A stretch of DNA of 64,000 nucleotides from Paenibacillus puerhi (lineage in GTDB: Bacteria; Bacillota; Bacilli; Paenibacillales; NBRC-103111): contig NZ_WUWM01000004.1 in the NCBI RefSeq assembly GCF_009846885.1, forward strand, positions 62,001 through 126,000, read 5' to 3'. Positions 19,301 through 25,559 of the stretch are shown here, one piece after another. A model generated the notes under the pieces. It was given only the letters and a program-made list of their open reading frames with translations, was not told the DNA's origin and searched no databases. How positions within the stretch are numbered: position 1 is the first letter of the stretch; every line of letters begins with the position of its first letter. The position numbers and the translations under genes are program-made.

Positions 19301-20022
19301 CGCCCGATCGTCCGCTGGCTGCCAAGATCGACCTGGTAGTACTCGTTATCGGTCGGATTCGAGGACCAGCGGGTCTGGCGATTGCCGTCCACGGCGTTCT
19401 CCGGTAATGTCGAGCCTGGCGGCAGGTAGTGCGACTGCTCGTAGGAGGACGCCTGCACCGGACGGTTCAGGGCCACGTTCGGCCCGAGCGTCACCGGCGG
19501 CTGGTTCACGCCTCCCGTTCCGAACACTTCCAGTTCCAGAATCGAGTAGCCGTAACTCGGCATCGCTCGCTCTGTGCAAAGTATCCGGACATAGCGTCCG
19601 CTGGCGTTCAAGGCGATCTCGTCTACGCCGCCGTCTCCAGTTGTCGTGCTGTACACATCAGTCCAGATCGCTTCATCGTTCGACACCTGCACCTTGTACG
19701 CTTTGGCGTAAGCCCCCTCCCAGTGAATGACGACCCGAGTGATGGCCGCCACCGCCCCGAGGTCCGTATACAGCCACTGCGGATCGGCGCCCCATGCGCT
19801 GGACCAACGGGATGCCGTCGAGCCGTCGACGGCTTGGTCCGGCGAATTGCCGCCTTCCGTGGAAGACGCGTAGACGGTCCGGTTCTGTGACAGCAGGTGC
19901 GGTTCTGCCGCTTGGGCGGTCTGCAGATTCGTTAGAGACAAGGGACTGAGTGCTGTGAGTAGAGCCAGTGTGGGCAGAATCGTGCGCTTCGCCCCGGCTG
20001 TCCTCTTGCGGTTGATCTTCAA
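16366..20022 (-). CDS. Secreted GH81 endo-1,3-beta-glucanase with three F5/8 type C modules
   Basis: A 1218-residue secreted enzyme that should hydrolyse beta-1,3-glucan (laminarin, curdlan, fungal wall). A signal peptide occupies about 1-38. Two discoidin/F5-8 type C (CBM32-like) modules lie at about 40-172 and 180-312, each ending RYVR(M/I)-type, and a third at about 1085-1216. The GH81 catalytic region spans about 345-1050. It has LPSNDWWQSLFINKLGNG at its start, DHHFTYGYFVFASA near 772 and DNGNNQEAAGESLFGW near 845-857, which match the acidic catalytic region of the family. The start is TTG 20022, with AAGGAGGAG upstream. The neighbouring importer and YesNM pair suggest a glucan-utilisation locus. 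Confidence 0.9.
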   Translation of the reverse strand: MKINRKRTAGAKRTILPTLALLTALSPLSLTNLQTAQAAEPHLLSQNRTVYASSTEGGNSPDQAVDGSTASRWSSAWGADPQWLYTDLGAVAAITRVVIHWEGAYAKAYKVQVSNDEAIWTDVYSTTTGDGGVDEIALNASGRYVRILCTERAMPSYGYSILELEVFGTGGVNQPPVTLGPNVALNRPVQASSYEQSHYLPPGSTLPENAVDGNRQTRWSSNPTDNEYYQVDLGSQRTIGRIILDWESAAGRAFDLQVSADGNQWTTVYREMKGQGGVQNIPVYATGRYVRMQGISRATSFGYSLFEFQVYDYVNGDPKPVYSIPPLPTKSVVTEGSGSYLRNDITMPQPKFPHYKSDSIQKPLPSNDWWQSLFINKLGNGIITLPLKSKFQSQGLGIMTPGNGWITPDGKAVETGTNFDLSLMASNINTASMANRVTSYGDFSVDTVLSDSATEDKMKVTFVKGSPYIYAEFSDPNSAEIYSPVITRLFNDANGAVLTEDGASLTADHIGIEVTNTNGAPTPTQVKRYYALNAPAGTVFKRVGQKIKITMPSGQNYLSLATLPSPDKLNYFYQHGYAFVTDTKAAYQFNESTSAVETTFTATTTLKRAGFPNTTLMALLPHQWKIASTPLTELTYPSIRGTMKVSEGNSFKTSDRFHGIVPQFTEPSGNGYNRQQLLDQLAILDQSTDTTEKLMKGDAYWQGKTLHPLAMGVLIADQIGDASYKSKFLTRLKTALTDWLTYTQGEPDYFLYYNDDWGTMYYKHSEFGANVGITDHHFTYGYFVFASAVLATYDKDFETRYGGMVEHLIRDYANPSRTDEQYPFFRSFDPYSGHSWAGGYADQDNGNNQEAAGESLFGWVGQYMWSILKGNTAYRDAAIWGFTTELKAVEQYWFNYDNDNWIPEYKHKSVGQIYGSSQFFGTFFNGNPVFVYGIHWLPTSEYLTSYGFDPAKAASLYQGFVNDNGGAETEWQHIVWPFQALSDPQAVLAKWNPAVLQQNEAFNTYYFIHSMATLGQRTKDVWATGWSAATVYKKGATYTAQVWNPTDAPVTVTFRNASGVTGTATVAAQSLVSVNPMTDSGGGTQQPSANVALNKTAVASSVEDGYTAAQATDGDSGTRWASAWSDAEWIYVDLGASYDVSRIKLNWEGAYAKGYKLQISDDPNNWSGKDVYVTEAGDGGVDDVTVTGKGRYVRMLGTERALPFGYSLYEFEVYGTKS

Positions 20023-20103
20023 CTTAATCTCCTCCTTGATGGGTTTGATCTCTTACGTGTGGCCTATCTTGTCGGCAACAGGACATCCCTCCCTTTCGGC
20101 TAA

Positions 20104-20334
20104 GCTAGTATTATCATAAAGCTGGAGCCGAGAATTGAACATGACACTGACCAACGATTGATAGCACTTATTAATGAACTTGGAACACGCTCACGGCTGC
20201 GGACACTGGACGCGGTTATCAACGAAGCATAGGCGGGTAACCATTCGCGGGCGGAAGCATATCCTGCCCCATCGCATTATGAGATCAACCACTTCTTTCT
20301 GGTTGATCCATTTTTCCTTGGCTTTGAGGATTAA
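20104..20334 (+). pseudogene. Possible gene remnant with an in-frame TAG
   Basis: On the plus strand one frame stays open for about 42 codons (20104-20229), meets TAG at 20230-20232, then continues for 33 codons to TAA at 20332-20334. The translated text looks protein-like on both sides of the TAG, for example RLIALINELGTRSRLRTLDA, then SHYEINHFFLVDPFFLGFED. There is no start codon with a ribosome site. I do not recognise the family. It could be the 3' end of a lost gene or a chance open frame. The opposite strand is also open here for 69 codons, which weakens the case. Confidence 0.3.
20283..20308. repeat. Perfect inverted repeat GATCAACCA / TGGTTGATC
   Basis: A 9-bp perfect stem with an 8-nt loop (20292-20299). 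On the plus strand it is followed by CATTTTTCC, which resembles a weak terminator. On the minus strand no T-run follows. Confidence 0.45.
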
Positions 20335-20372
20335 AGTAGCCGGGTCGAAGCGTCCGACACCGTATCGTGGAA

Positions 20373-20805
20373 TTATACTTTTTTGCTCTGAAACATCCAC
20401 GCGGCTTCCAATTGGAGTCCATTATTATCGACAAAAATAAAATTGCGTATTTTACCCTGGTCGTAGATATCGGTCATTGCAACCCCGTGGCCGTTCAGTT
20501 TCCTGCGTAGGGCCAATCCATCTTCTTCTGATGCGAGAGCGAACGCGATATGTTGAAGCGCTCCTGGTATGAATCGATATAAATCTGCGGACTCCGGATT
20601 TTCCGCCAGACGTCTCAGCGCATCAGTGCTTTGGAAGATTTGGGCATCCGGGTATTCGAAAAAATGAATTCCCCACGATTCCGTTTCACCAGGTTTCACA
20701 AAACAGTGCCTGCCGCGTTGGGAAGTTGCCGGGTACTAAGGCCACATGATGAAAGCCTAACCAACCGAAACTTTCGAAACGAACGTTCCGGGACTGTTCA
20801 GTCAT
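20373..20805 (-). pseudogene. VOC-family gene broken by a frameshift
   Basis: ATG at 20805, with GGAGGGGG 6-7 nt upstream, begins TEQSRNVRF.. and FHHVALVPGNFPT, the first strand of a VOC domain, but meets TGA at 20688-20686. An overlapping frame (20699 to 20373) then gives the remaining VOC part, with GIHFFEYPDAQIFQSTDALR, LQHIAFALASEEDG and IRNFIFVDNNGLQLEAAW. A shift or small deletion near 20690-20710 separates them. Upstream lies a perfect 18-bp palindrome that also occurs, slightly altered, before the MarR gene, so this was probably the target gene of that regulator. Confidence 0.75.
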
Positions 20806-20893
20806 ATTTTGCCCCCTCCTTTGTCTTCGATTGTGAAACGAGCCTGAATCGCACTCCTGCAATCAGAGCCAATATGATCAGATAGACATCCAT
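20798..20893 (-). CDS. Possible 31-residue membrane peptide
   Basis: A minus-strand frame from ATG 20893 encodes a 31-residue peptide with one hydrophobic stretch (VYLIILALIAGVRFRL) and a basic tail. Its TGA overlaps the ATG of the VOC pseudogene, an arrangement that often means translational coupling. Against it, AGGAGG is about 15 nt away and fits better a 7-codon frame starting 10 nt earlier. Low confidence. Confidence 0.25.
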   Translation of the reverse strand: MDVYLIILALIAGVRFRLVSQSKTKEGAKYD

Positions 20894-20928
20894 TTCTTCA
20901 TCTCGTTTCCTCCTCGTATCGCTTTAAT

Positions 20929-20946
20929 TAGTTAGAATTCTAACTA
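20929..20946. promoter_or_regulatory. 18-bp palindrome, candidate MarR operator 1
   Basis: TAGTTAGAATTCTAACTA is a perfect palindrome between the MarR stop codon and the VOC pseudogene start. It matches the site at 21440-21457 at 16 of 18 positions. MarR dimers bind palindromes of about this size. Confidence 0.7.
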
Positions 20947-20960
20947 CATGAGTAAAAAAA

Positions 20961-21419
20961 TTATGCATTCTTGTCGAATAAACCTACCGTTTTGACAAGG
21001 AGCGCCTTTAAAGATTCGAATTCGTTCGCCGTCATCCCTTCTTTAACCCGCTCTTCTACGACAGCAGTGAAATGTTGCGTCTCCTCTGCCAATTTCAAGC
21101 CCGTTTCCGTTAGATAAATTTCTTTGTAACGCCCGTCTTGTGGATGCTCCTTGCGAATAATTAATCCCTTGCTCTCAAGTCCCTTCATCAAGCTTGTAAC
21201 GCTTGGTCGTTCGATCATTAGAATCGGTTCCAATTGAGACGGCATAATCCCGGGAAATTGGCGAATAATTCCCAACGCGCTCCACTGTGTATGGGTTAGC
21301 CCCGTCGGCGCCAACAACCCCTCCACTTCTCTCCGAAGCGTAATATAGGTCTTCTTTATCAGCCGGCCTATCGGACCTTTATCCCATTGCCAATCCTCAT
21401 GCTCTTTTCCTGTACTCAT
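20961..21419 (-). CDS. MarR-family transcriptional regulator
   Basis: A 152-residue winged helix-turn-helix regulator of the MarR family. The DNA-binding core is LTHTQWSALGIIRQFPG, then MIERPSVTSLMKGLESKGLI, followed by the wing KEHPQDGRYKEIYLTETG. A C-terminal helix completes the dimer interface. Such proteins usually repress their own and a neighbouring gene until a phenolic or oxidant ligand or thiol oxidation releases them. One candidate operator overlaps its own promoter and another lies upstream of the broken VOC gene just downstream. The ATG at 21419 has GGAGGGG 11 nt upstream. Confidence 0.9.
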   Translation of the reverse strand: MSTGKEHEDWQWDKGPIGRLIKKTYITLRREVEGLLAPTGLTHTQWSALGIIRQFPGIMPSQLEPILMIERPSVTSLMKGLESKGLIIRKEHPQDGRYKEIYLTETGLKLAEETQHFTAVVEERVKEGMTANEFESLKALLVKTVGLFDKNA

Positions 21420-21439
21420 GTGCTCATTTGCCCCTCCAT

Positions 21440-21486
21440 TAGTTAGATTTCTAATTATATTATAGCCAAAAAACAGAAATTGTAAA
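21440..21486 (-). promoter_or_regulatory. MarR gene promoter with candidate operator 2
   Basis: On the minus strand TTTACA (21486-21481), a 16-bp spacer and TATAAT (21464-21459) fit a sigma-A promoter. The near-palindrome TAGTTAGATTTCTAATTA at 21440-21457 begins 1 bp after the -10 box, where repressor binding would block initiation. It differs from operator 1 at 2 of 18 positions. Confidence 0.65.
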
Positions 21487-21490
21487 TAAC

Positions 21491-21755
21491 TGCTTTCGTG
21501 CTTGTTTGGAAGCTGTTAAACGAGACCGCCAAAGAGGACCGATAGCAGGCTGCCCAACGGCAACCCATCACTACTACCAAACCCGCGTCCGGCACGGTTT
21601 CTCGGCTCTTACTCTTCTCCCGTCACGTTCGGATTACCGCTATACAAACCGAATCACTCCAGCTTCTTATCCCCCACGGGCCATATTCTTGGATAGTTCC
21701 AACGTCCACAAGTGGGGGTTCGGAGCAGTGCCCCGAAAGGCCTCGGAGATTTCAA
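21491..21755. repeat. Dispersed intergenic repeat, copy D
   Basis: A degenerate copy. Its left part (21491-21675) follows the order of the C copy: TGCTTGTTTGGAAGCTGTT, a diverged CAACGGCAACC, AAACCCGCGTCCGGCACGG and CTTACTCTTCTCCCGTC. It then includes a diverged copy of the last 15-20 codons of the sulfurtransferase gene. Its right part (21661-21755) matches copy F: AGCTTCTTA, CCCCC, GATAGTT-CAACGTC, AAGT-GGGGGT, CGGAGCAG and GCCTCGGAG. CCCCCAC (21671-21677) can pair with GTGGGGG (21712-21718). No reading frame is credible. It fills the 355-bp gap between the MarR and hydrolase genes. Confidence 0.65.
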
Positions 21756-21774
21756 GGCTAGGATAACGACTACA

Positions 21775-22680
21775 TCAATGGCCTCCGGTCCCTATCTCCC
21801 TAATGAAGTGGATGATCTCTCGATTGATTAAGTTAGGCTGTTCATGGTTGATACCATGCCCTGCATGTGGAATCACCTTATAATGAAATCCACCGTCGTT
21901 TAATATACGTACGAAGTCTTTTTTATGGTCTATGTGATGTTCCGCAATAAGAAAATAAAGCTTATCTTTGATCGCAGCACCTTTTTGCTTGTCATATTTT
22001 TCAAGTGTATGGACAAACATGGCTTGCTGATTATGATGTTTCATTAACAAAATTAAATGCTCCGCTAATAATGGGTATTTATCGAAAATATCGGTGTTAG
22101 GCGAGCTCATCTTTTTCAGTATTTTAAGCATATTATGCTGCGTTGGAATCAGTATTTCCGGAAACATTAATAAAATTGTCCGGATCATGGTTTTGATTGG
22201 TTTAGTGACCATACCGCCTTCCAAGCATACTACTTTACTAACTCTATCGCTTCTCGCGGTGGTATAGTTATACGCCATGTAGCCACCATTAGATACACCC
22301 GCTATATTTATACTTTTTAAATTGAAATTATCAATAATCTGATCAATCCAATCCACTTGGTTAAATGAGCGCTTTGTGTATGTTTCGTTCGGAACACTTT
22401 TGCCAGGCCCGCCGAGCGTATCAACGGCAATACAATAAAAACATTGGGATAGCTCCTTAATGTTGAGCATCCACATAACTGCCGAATTATCTCCAACCCC
22501 ATGAAATAAAAGAAGAGGCGGGTTTTCTTGATTTCCAGAAGTGATACAATGAGTCATACCATATTCCGTTTCTATATCATGTTCTTGATATTCAGTTGCC
22601 CACAAATCCAATATTCGATTATATGAGTTAATCACTTGTTCTTTAGCAGGTTCACTTTTAAATATGTTCACCCTAGTCAT
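21775..22680 (-). CDS. Alpha/beta hydrolase
   Basis: A 301-residue alpha/beta-fold hydrolase, probably cytoplasmic, with no signal peptide. LLLFHGVGDN holds the oxyanion region, the nucleophile elbow is GVSNGG near 142, and the catalytic histidine is in HAGHGINHEQ near 281. The substrate is unknown, and esterases, lipases and proline iminopeptidase-like enzymes share this pattern. It lies 24 bp after the TetR gene on the same strand and is probably cotranscribed with it and controlled by it. The codon composition is more AT-rich than flanking genes, which may indicate transfer. Confidence 0.85.
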   Translation of the reverse strand: MTRVNIFKSEPAKEQVINSYNRILDLWATEYQEHDIETEYGMTHCITSGNQENPPLLLFHGVGDNSAVMWMLNIKELSQCFYCIAVDTLGGPGKSVPNETYTKRSFNQVDWIDQIIDNFNLKSINIAGVSNGGYMAYNYTTARSDRVSKVVCLEGGMVTKPIKTMIRTILLMFPEILIPTQHNMLKILKKMSSPNTDIFDKYPLLAEHLILLMKHHNQQAMFVHTLEKYDKQKGAAIKDKLYFLIAEHHIDHKKDFVRILNDGGFHYKVIPHAGHGINHEQPNLINREIIHFIREIGTGGH

Positions 22681-22704
22681 CTCCCCCCCCCATATCGACC
22701 AGCA

Positions 22705-23334
22705 CTAATCCATCCTTCTCATAAATCGTAAAACAACCTCTGCAGAAGGAAAGGGTAACTCATGACTGGTTTGCAATCTGGCAATACCCAGGCCCTGTAT
22801 GAATGAAAAGTAAGTTAAAGCGAGTAACATTGGATCTTCATCTCTTATCTCACCAGATTGTTGTCCTTGAATAATGATGGGAATCAAATGTTCGAAAGGT
22901 TTGCCTGCCTTTTCTTTAGATATCCGTTTTGCTTCCTCCGGTATTGCTTCAGATGTGGATGTCTGGAGTAGGATTAATCTCCAATGCTGCATCGCTATAC
23001 TATCTGAAGACAAAAATGCTTCCGTCAACCAAGTTAATTTTTCGAGGGGGGTTCCAGGCATTTCTGACGCAATCCGAATCGCTTGCCCCGACCCATCAGA
23101 AGCAAGTTCAACAATTTTTGTGAAGATCTCCTCCTTGGATTTAAAATAGGTATAGACGTAACCTTGACTAAACCCAGCACTGGTGGCGATATCCTTAATT
23201 TTTGTACCTACAAACCCTTTCTTAGAAAAAACCTTGATCGCATGCAAGATAATTTGCATGACTGCGCGGTCCGGTACGGATTCCTCAAAAACGTTGATGA
23301 ATTTCTGTTGTAACTTTTCGCTCTGAATAGACAT
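22705..23334 (-). CDS. TetR-family transcriptional regulator
   Basis: A 209-residue TetR-family repressor. The helix-turn-helix is at about 32-62 (GTKIKDIATSAGFSQGYVYTYF), followed by KSKEEIF. The C-terminal ligand domain is family-typical but not assignable. ATG 23334 was preferred to the in-frame ATG at 23367 because GAGGTG lies 6 nt upstream and the longer start would lie inside the operator palindrome. It precedes the alpha/beta hydrolase gene. A perfect 18-bp palindrome directly after the -10 box suggests autorepression. Confidence 0.9.
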   Translation of the reverse strand: MSIQSEKLQQKFINVFEESVPDRAVMQIILHAIKVFSKKGFVGTKIKDIATSAGFSQGYVYTYFKSKEEIFTKIVELASDGSGQAIRIASEMPGTPLEKLTWLTEAFLSSDSIAMQHWRLILLQTSTSEAIPEEAKRISKEKAGKPFEHLIPIIIQGQQSGEIRDEDPMLLALTYFSFIQGLGIARLQTSHELPFPSAEVVLRFMRRMD

Positions 23335-23352
23335 ATGCCACACCTCAACTCG

Positions 23353-23401
23353 TGAATGAACGTTCATTCAAATAATAGCGTGGAACAATTCCCCATGTCA
23401 A
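23353..23401 (-). promoter_or_regulatory. TetR gene promoter and palindromic operator
   Basis: On the minus strand TTGACA (23401-23396), an 18-bp spacer and TATTAT (23377-23372) form a good sigma-A promoter. The perfect palindrome TGAATGAACGTTCATTCA (23353-23370) follows immediately. It has the TGAATGA-N4-TCATTCA form known for Bacillus subtilis FadR, a TetR-family fatty-acid regulator. The resemblance is to the site, and identity of the regulator is inference. Confidence 0.75.
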
Positions 23402-23454
23402 CTTATTCCTCAGATCATACAAGTGCTTTGCCTTCTGGGAAGTGGCTTTCGGGC

Positions 23455-23590
23455 TGCTACCTTTGCTGTCTTTACGCGGCTCTTGTGAGGACAGTAAGCG
23501 TGATGCCAAGCCCGGCAACCTGCCACAGCCCCCAAACCCGCGACAAAAGGCCGAGTGAAGCAAGGTAGCACCCGGAGGGTGGAGGGGCTG
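23455..23590. repeat. Dispersed intergenic repeat, copy E
   Basis: A shortened copy. CCCGGCAACCTG, CACAGCCCCCAAACCCGCG (block 1) is joined directly to GTGAAGCAAGGTAGCACC and CGGAGGGTGGA (block 2), skipping about 120 bp present in copy B. Near the left edge GGGCTGCTACCTTTGCT is close to the reverse complement of the right edge, suggesting terminal inverted repeats. Confidence 0.6.
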
Positions 23591-23627
23591 CGTTATAGGT
23601 TAGCGTAATCTACTTTAGGAGACAAGG

Positions 23628-24203
23628 TCATCTAACTGTCTGGTAAACGAGGCCTATAGCTCCAGAATCAAATGTCTTGTTTTCGATAAGTTTAAGATTG
23701 ATCTTCTCCTTGAGACCTTGGAATAACGGCAACCCGCTGCCGATCAGGACGGGAGAAACCGTAATTTTATACTCATCTATTAAATCAAGCTGCATCAGGT
23801 AGTGTGCGAACCTAGGACTGCCGAGGATGACCATATCCTTGCCTGGCTGCTGTTTGAGGTTCTTGATCTCTTCCTCGACATCTTCTTTCACCAGTCTGGA
23901 ATTGTTCCATTCGACTTTCTCCAGCGTCGTGGAAAAAACGATCTTGGCTGTCTTTTCGATCCACTCGGCATGATCCCGTTCATGCTGCGAAGCTGATGGG
24001 TTCGAAGGCACGGATGGCCAATAACTGTGCATCATCTGATAAGTCCCACTTCCCCAAATGACAGTGTCGGCAGTACTCAGAATTTCTTTCGCGTGCTTCT
24101 CCAAATCAGCATCGTAGGAAACCCAGCCAATATCCATTTTACCATTCGGCCCTTCTACAAAACCATCAAGCGATGCGTGCAGAAATAGAACGAGTTTTCT
24201 CAT
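23628..24203 (-). CDS. RibD C-terminal/dihydrofolate reductase-like family protein
   Basis: A 191-residue protein of the RibD C-terminal domain (DHFR-like) family, similar to Bacillus YyaP/YwjB-type proteins. Characteristic are MRKLVLFLHASLDGFVEGPNG at the start, TVIWGSGTYQMM near 50, the nucleotide-binding segment DMVILGSPRFAHYL near 125 and VSPVLIGSGLPLF near 155. Members are presumed NADPH-dependent reductases, with physiological substrate mostly unknown. The ATG at 24203 is preceded by AAAGGAGA. It is flanked on both sides by copies of the intergenic repeat. Confidence 0.85.
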   Translation of the reverse strand: MRKLVLFLHASLDGFVEGPNGKMDIGWVSYDADLEKHAKEILSTADTVIWGSGTYQMMHSYWPSVPSNPSASQHERDHAEWIEKTAKIVFSTTLEKVEWNNSRLVKEDVEEEIKNLKQQPGKDMVILGSPRFAHYLMQLDLIDEYKITVSPVLIGSGLPLFQGLKEKINLKLIENKTFDSGAIGLVYQTVR

Positions 24204-24372
24204 TTTCAGTTCTCCTTTGTTTTTCAGGGATATCTACATTAACTACATTATAGGACATTTAGGCTGGGGTTGTTTCTTATGGATTGCTAATCCCATTTGG
24301 ATCACCTTGCACCATCCGGTTGATTATTAGGTTGGCTTGTTCCTTCGACCCAGGGAAACGGAAGGCCCCGGG

Positions 24373-24650
24373 GTTCTTGCAACTGTTTCCCCGACTTCTT
24401 GTTTGCAAGCTACTGAACGAAAAACCAAAAGAGAGCCGCAACAGCCTGCCTCCCGGCAACCTGTCACAGCCCCCAAACCCGCGTCCGACGCGGCCCAAGC
24501 CCTAACTCTTCTCCCGTCGGATCGATGGGGCTGGCGAAACAGTATGGTCTGAGCTAAGGCGAGATATACTCCTGTGGCTGGGTCAAGCTTAACGGAACCC
24601 CAATATAAGGCCAAGGCGAACAAGGTAGCACCCGGAGGGTGGATAGGCGG
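24373..24650. repeat. Dispersed intergenic repeat, copy B (most complete)
   Basis: The most complete copy. Block 1 (24373-24520) has CTTCTTGTTTGCAAGCT, CGCAACAGCCTGCCTCCCGG, CAACCTGTCACAGCCCCC, AAACCCGCGTCCGACGCGG and CTCTTCTCCCGTCG. Block 2 (24570-24650) has CTGTGGCTGGGTCAAGC, GGAAC-CCAA, CAAGGTAGCACCCGG and AGGGTGGA. CCGCGTC and GACGCGG can form a hairpin. No reading frame or known insertion-sequence feature is visible. It occupies most of the 574-bp gap between the DHFR-like and GNAT genes. Confidence 0.65.
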
Positions 24651-24777
24651 CAACTCTACTGTTTGCATGTTGTTGAATGGTTGTTTGCAACTTTCGTGCC
24701 TGTTAACGTAATGAGGGGGTGCTTATATAAGTGCTTTTTGATACCTGAGTCGACTAAGCTTCAATATCTTAATGATT

Positions 24778-25242
24778 TTAAGGTCGAGCACACGTGACAT
24801 CGAGGTACATCCGCGGCGCCGGCCCACCCTGTGTGTTGGCGACGCCGCTGGCGACGAAGCCAACGGATTCGTAAAACCCTATCGCGTGCGGGTTTGCGGT
24901 CACCTCTACACGCACACCGCGACGCGCAATGTCTTCGATCAGGACACTGGCGACGCCCCGGCACATCCAGTCAGGATCAGTGAACAGATCCTCGAGTTCG
25001 AGGAAGTCGTCGATAGGATGTGCCAAAGCAAAGCCGACGACCCGCCCGTCAACAATAGCGACGCACGTGAACGGCAACATCGCGTCTTCCCACACGAGCC
25101 ACTCAGGATGAGTGGTGACGAGATCACGGTCGCCCTCGATTGTCAGCGATGCACGGCGAAAGACATCACGCAATGTGTCGACGTCGTCGACGACTGCGCT
25201 TCTAATGACGAGGTTAGACGAATATAAAGTTTTTTTATTCAA
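24778..25242 (-). CDS. GNAT-family N-acetyltransferase
   Basis: A 154-residue GCN5-related acetyltransferase. Motif A reads MCRGVASVLIEDIARRGVRV, the acetyl-CoA loop, and motif B is VTANPHAIGFYESVGF. The acceptor substrate is unknown. The start is TTG 25242, preceded by AAGGAGA at 8 nt. The first ten codons are AT-rich, but the rest uses GTC, GAC and CGC codons heavily (for example a run of GTCGTCGACGACGTCGACAC), unlike its AT-rich neighbours. This suggests acquisition from a high-GC organism such as an actinobacterium. Confidence 0.85.
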   Translation of the reverse strand: MNKKTLYSSNLVIRSAVVDDVDTLRDVFRRASLTIEGDRDLVTTHPEWLVWEDAMLPFTCVAIVDGRVVGFALAHPIDDFLELEDLFTDPDWMCRGVASVLIEDIARRGVRVEVTANPHAIGFYESVGFVASGVANTQGGPAPRMYLDVTCARP

Positions 25243-25308
25243 GGTCGATTCTCCTTTTTACGCAACATTAATGATTATACATTACCGTTACTTGTGATGC
25301 TGTTCACC

Positions 25309-25545
25309 TTATCGCTGTTCAACAATGCTGCCCATTAACACAACGTTGATTGACAAAATATGAGATGTGTACCCTGTCCGCTTAGATTTCCAGAATTTAT
25401 AATTATTATAAATGAACAGACCAATACCGCCACCGAAAATCCAAGCGGACAAGATAATTCGGAAGTTTATTGCGAAAGGAATCGACAACAAAGGAATCTT
25501 ATTTCTAATATCGAATTTTATCAAACTAATGAAATATAACATCAA
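25309..25545 (-). CDS. Small membrane protein of unknown function
   Basis: A 78-residue open frame with two hydrophobic stretches (LSIPFAINFRIILSA region and FGGGIGLFIYNNY) and a basic FWKSKRTGY segment. I do not recognise it. No ribosome binding site precedes the ATG at 25545, so it may be the end of a truncated gene. DNA covering its C-terminal third recurs at 27325-27400. It diverges from the effector-binding protein gene 14 bp away. Confidence 0.4.
   Translation of the reverse strand: MMLYFISLIKFDIRNKIPLLSIPFAINFRIILSAWIFGGGIGLFIYNNYKFWKSKRTGYTSHILSINVVLMGSIVEQR
25355..25430. repeat. Repeat pair member 1 (shared with 27325-27400)
   Basis: About 75 bp here and at 27325-27400 are clearly related, sharing TGTCCGCTTAG, TTTCCAGA, TTTATAATTA and TATAAATGAACA in order. 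Both encode, on the minus strand, FIY(N/T)NYK(F/I)WK(S/P)KRT. Confidence 0.7.
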
Positions 25546-25559
25546 ATAGGAGGCTGAAT

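Noticed and set aside
20191-20400. A 69-codon minus-strand frame after the VOC pseudogene
   Set aside because: No ribosome site, overlaps the end of the VOC frame, and no recognisable domain.
24620-24645. CAAGGTAGCACCCGG in the repeat looked like the T-box antitermination motif
   Set aside because: The core GGTGGNACCGCG is not matched, no specifier stem was found and no aminoacyl-tRNA or amino-acid gene follows any copy.
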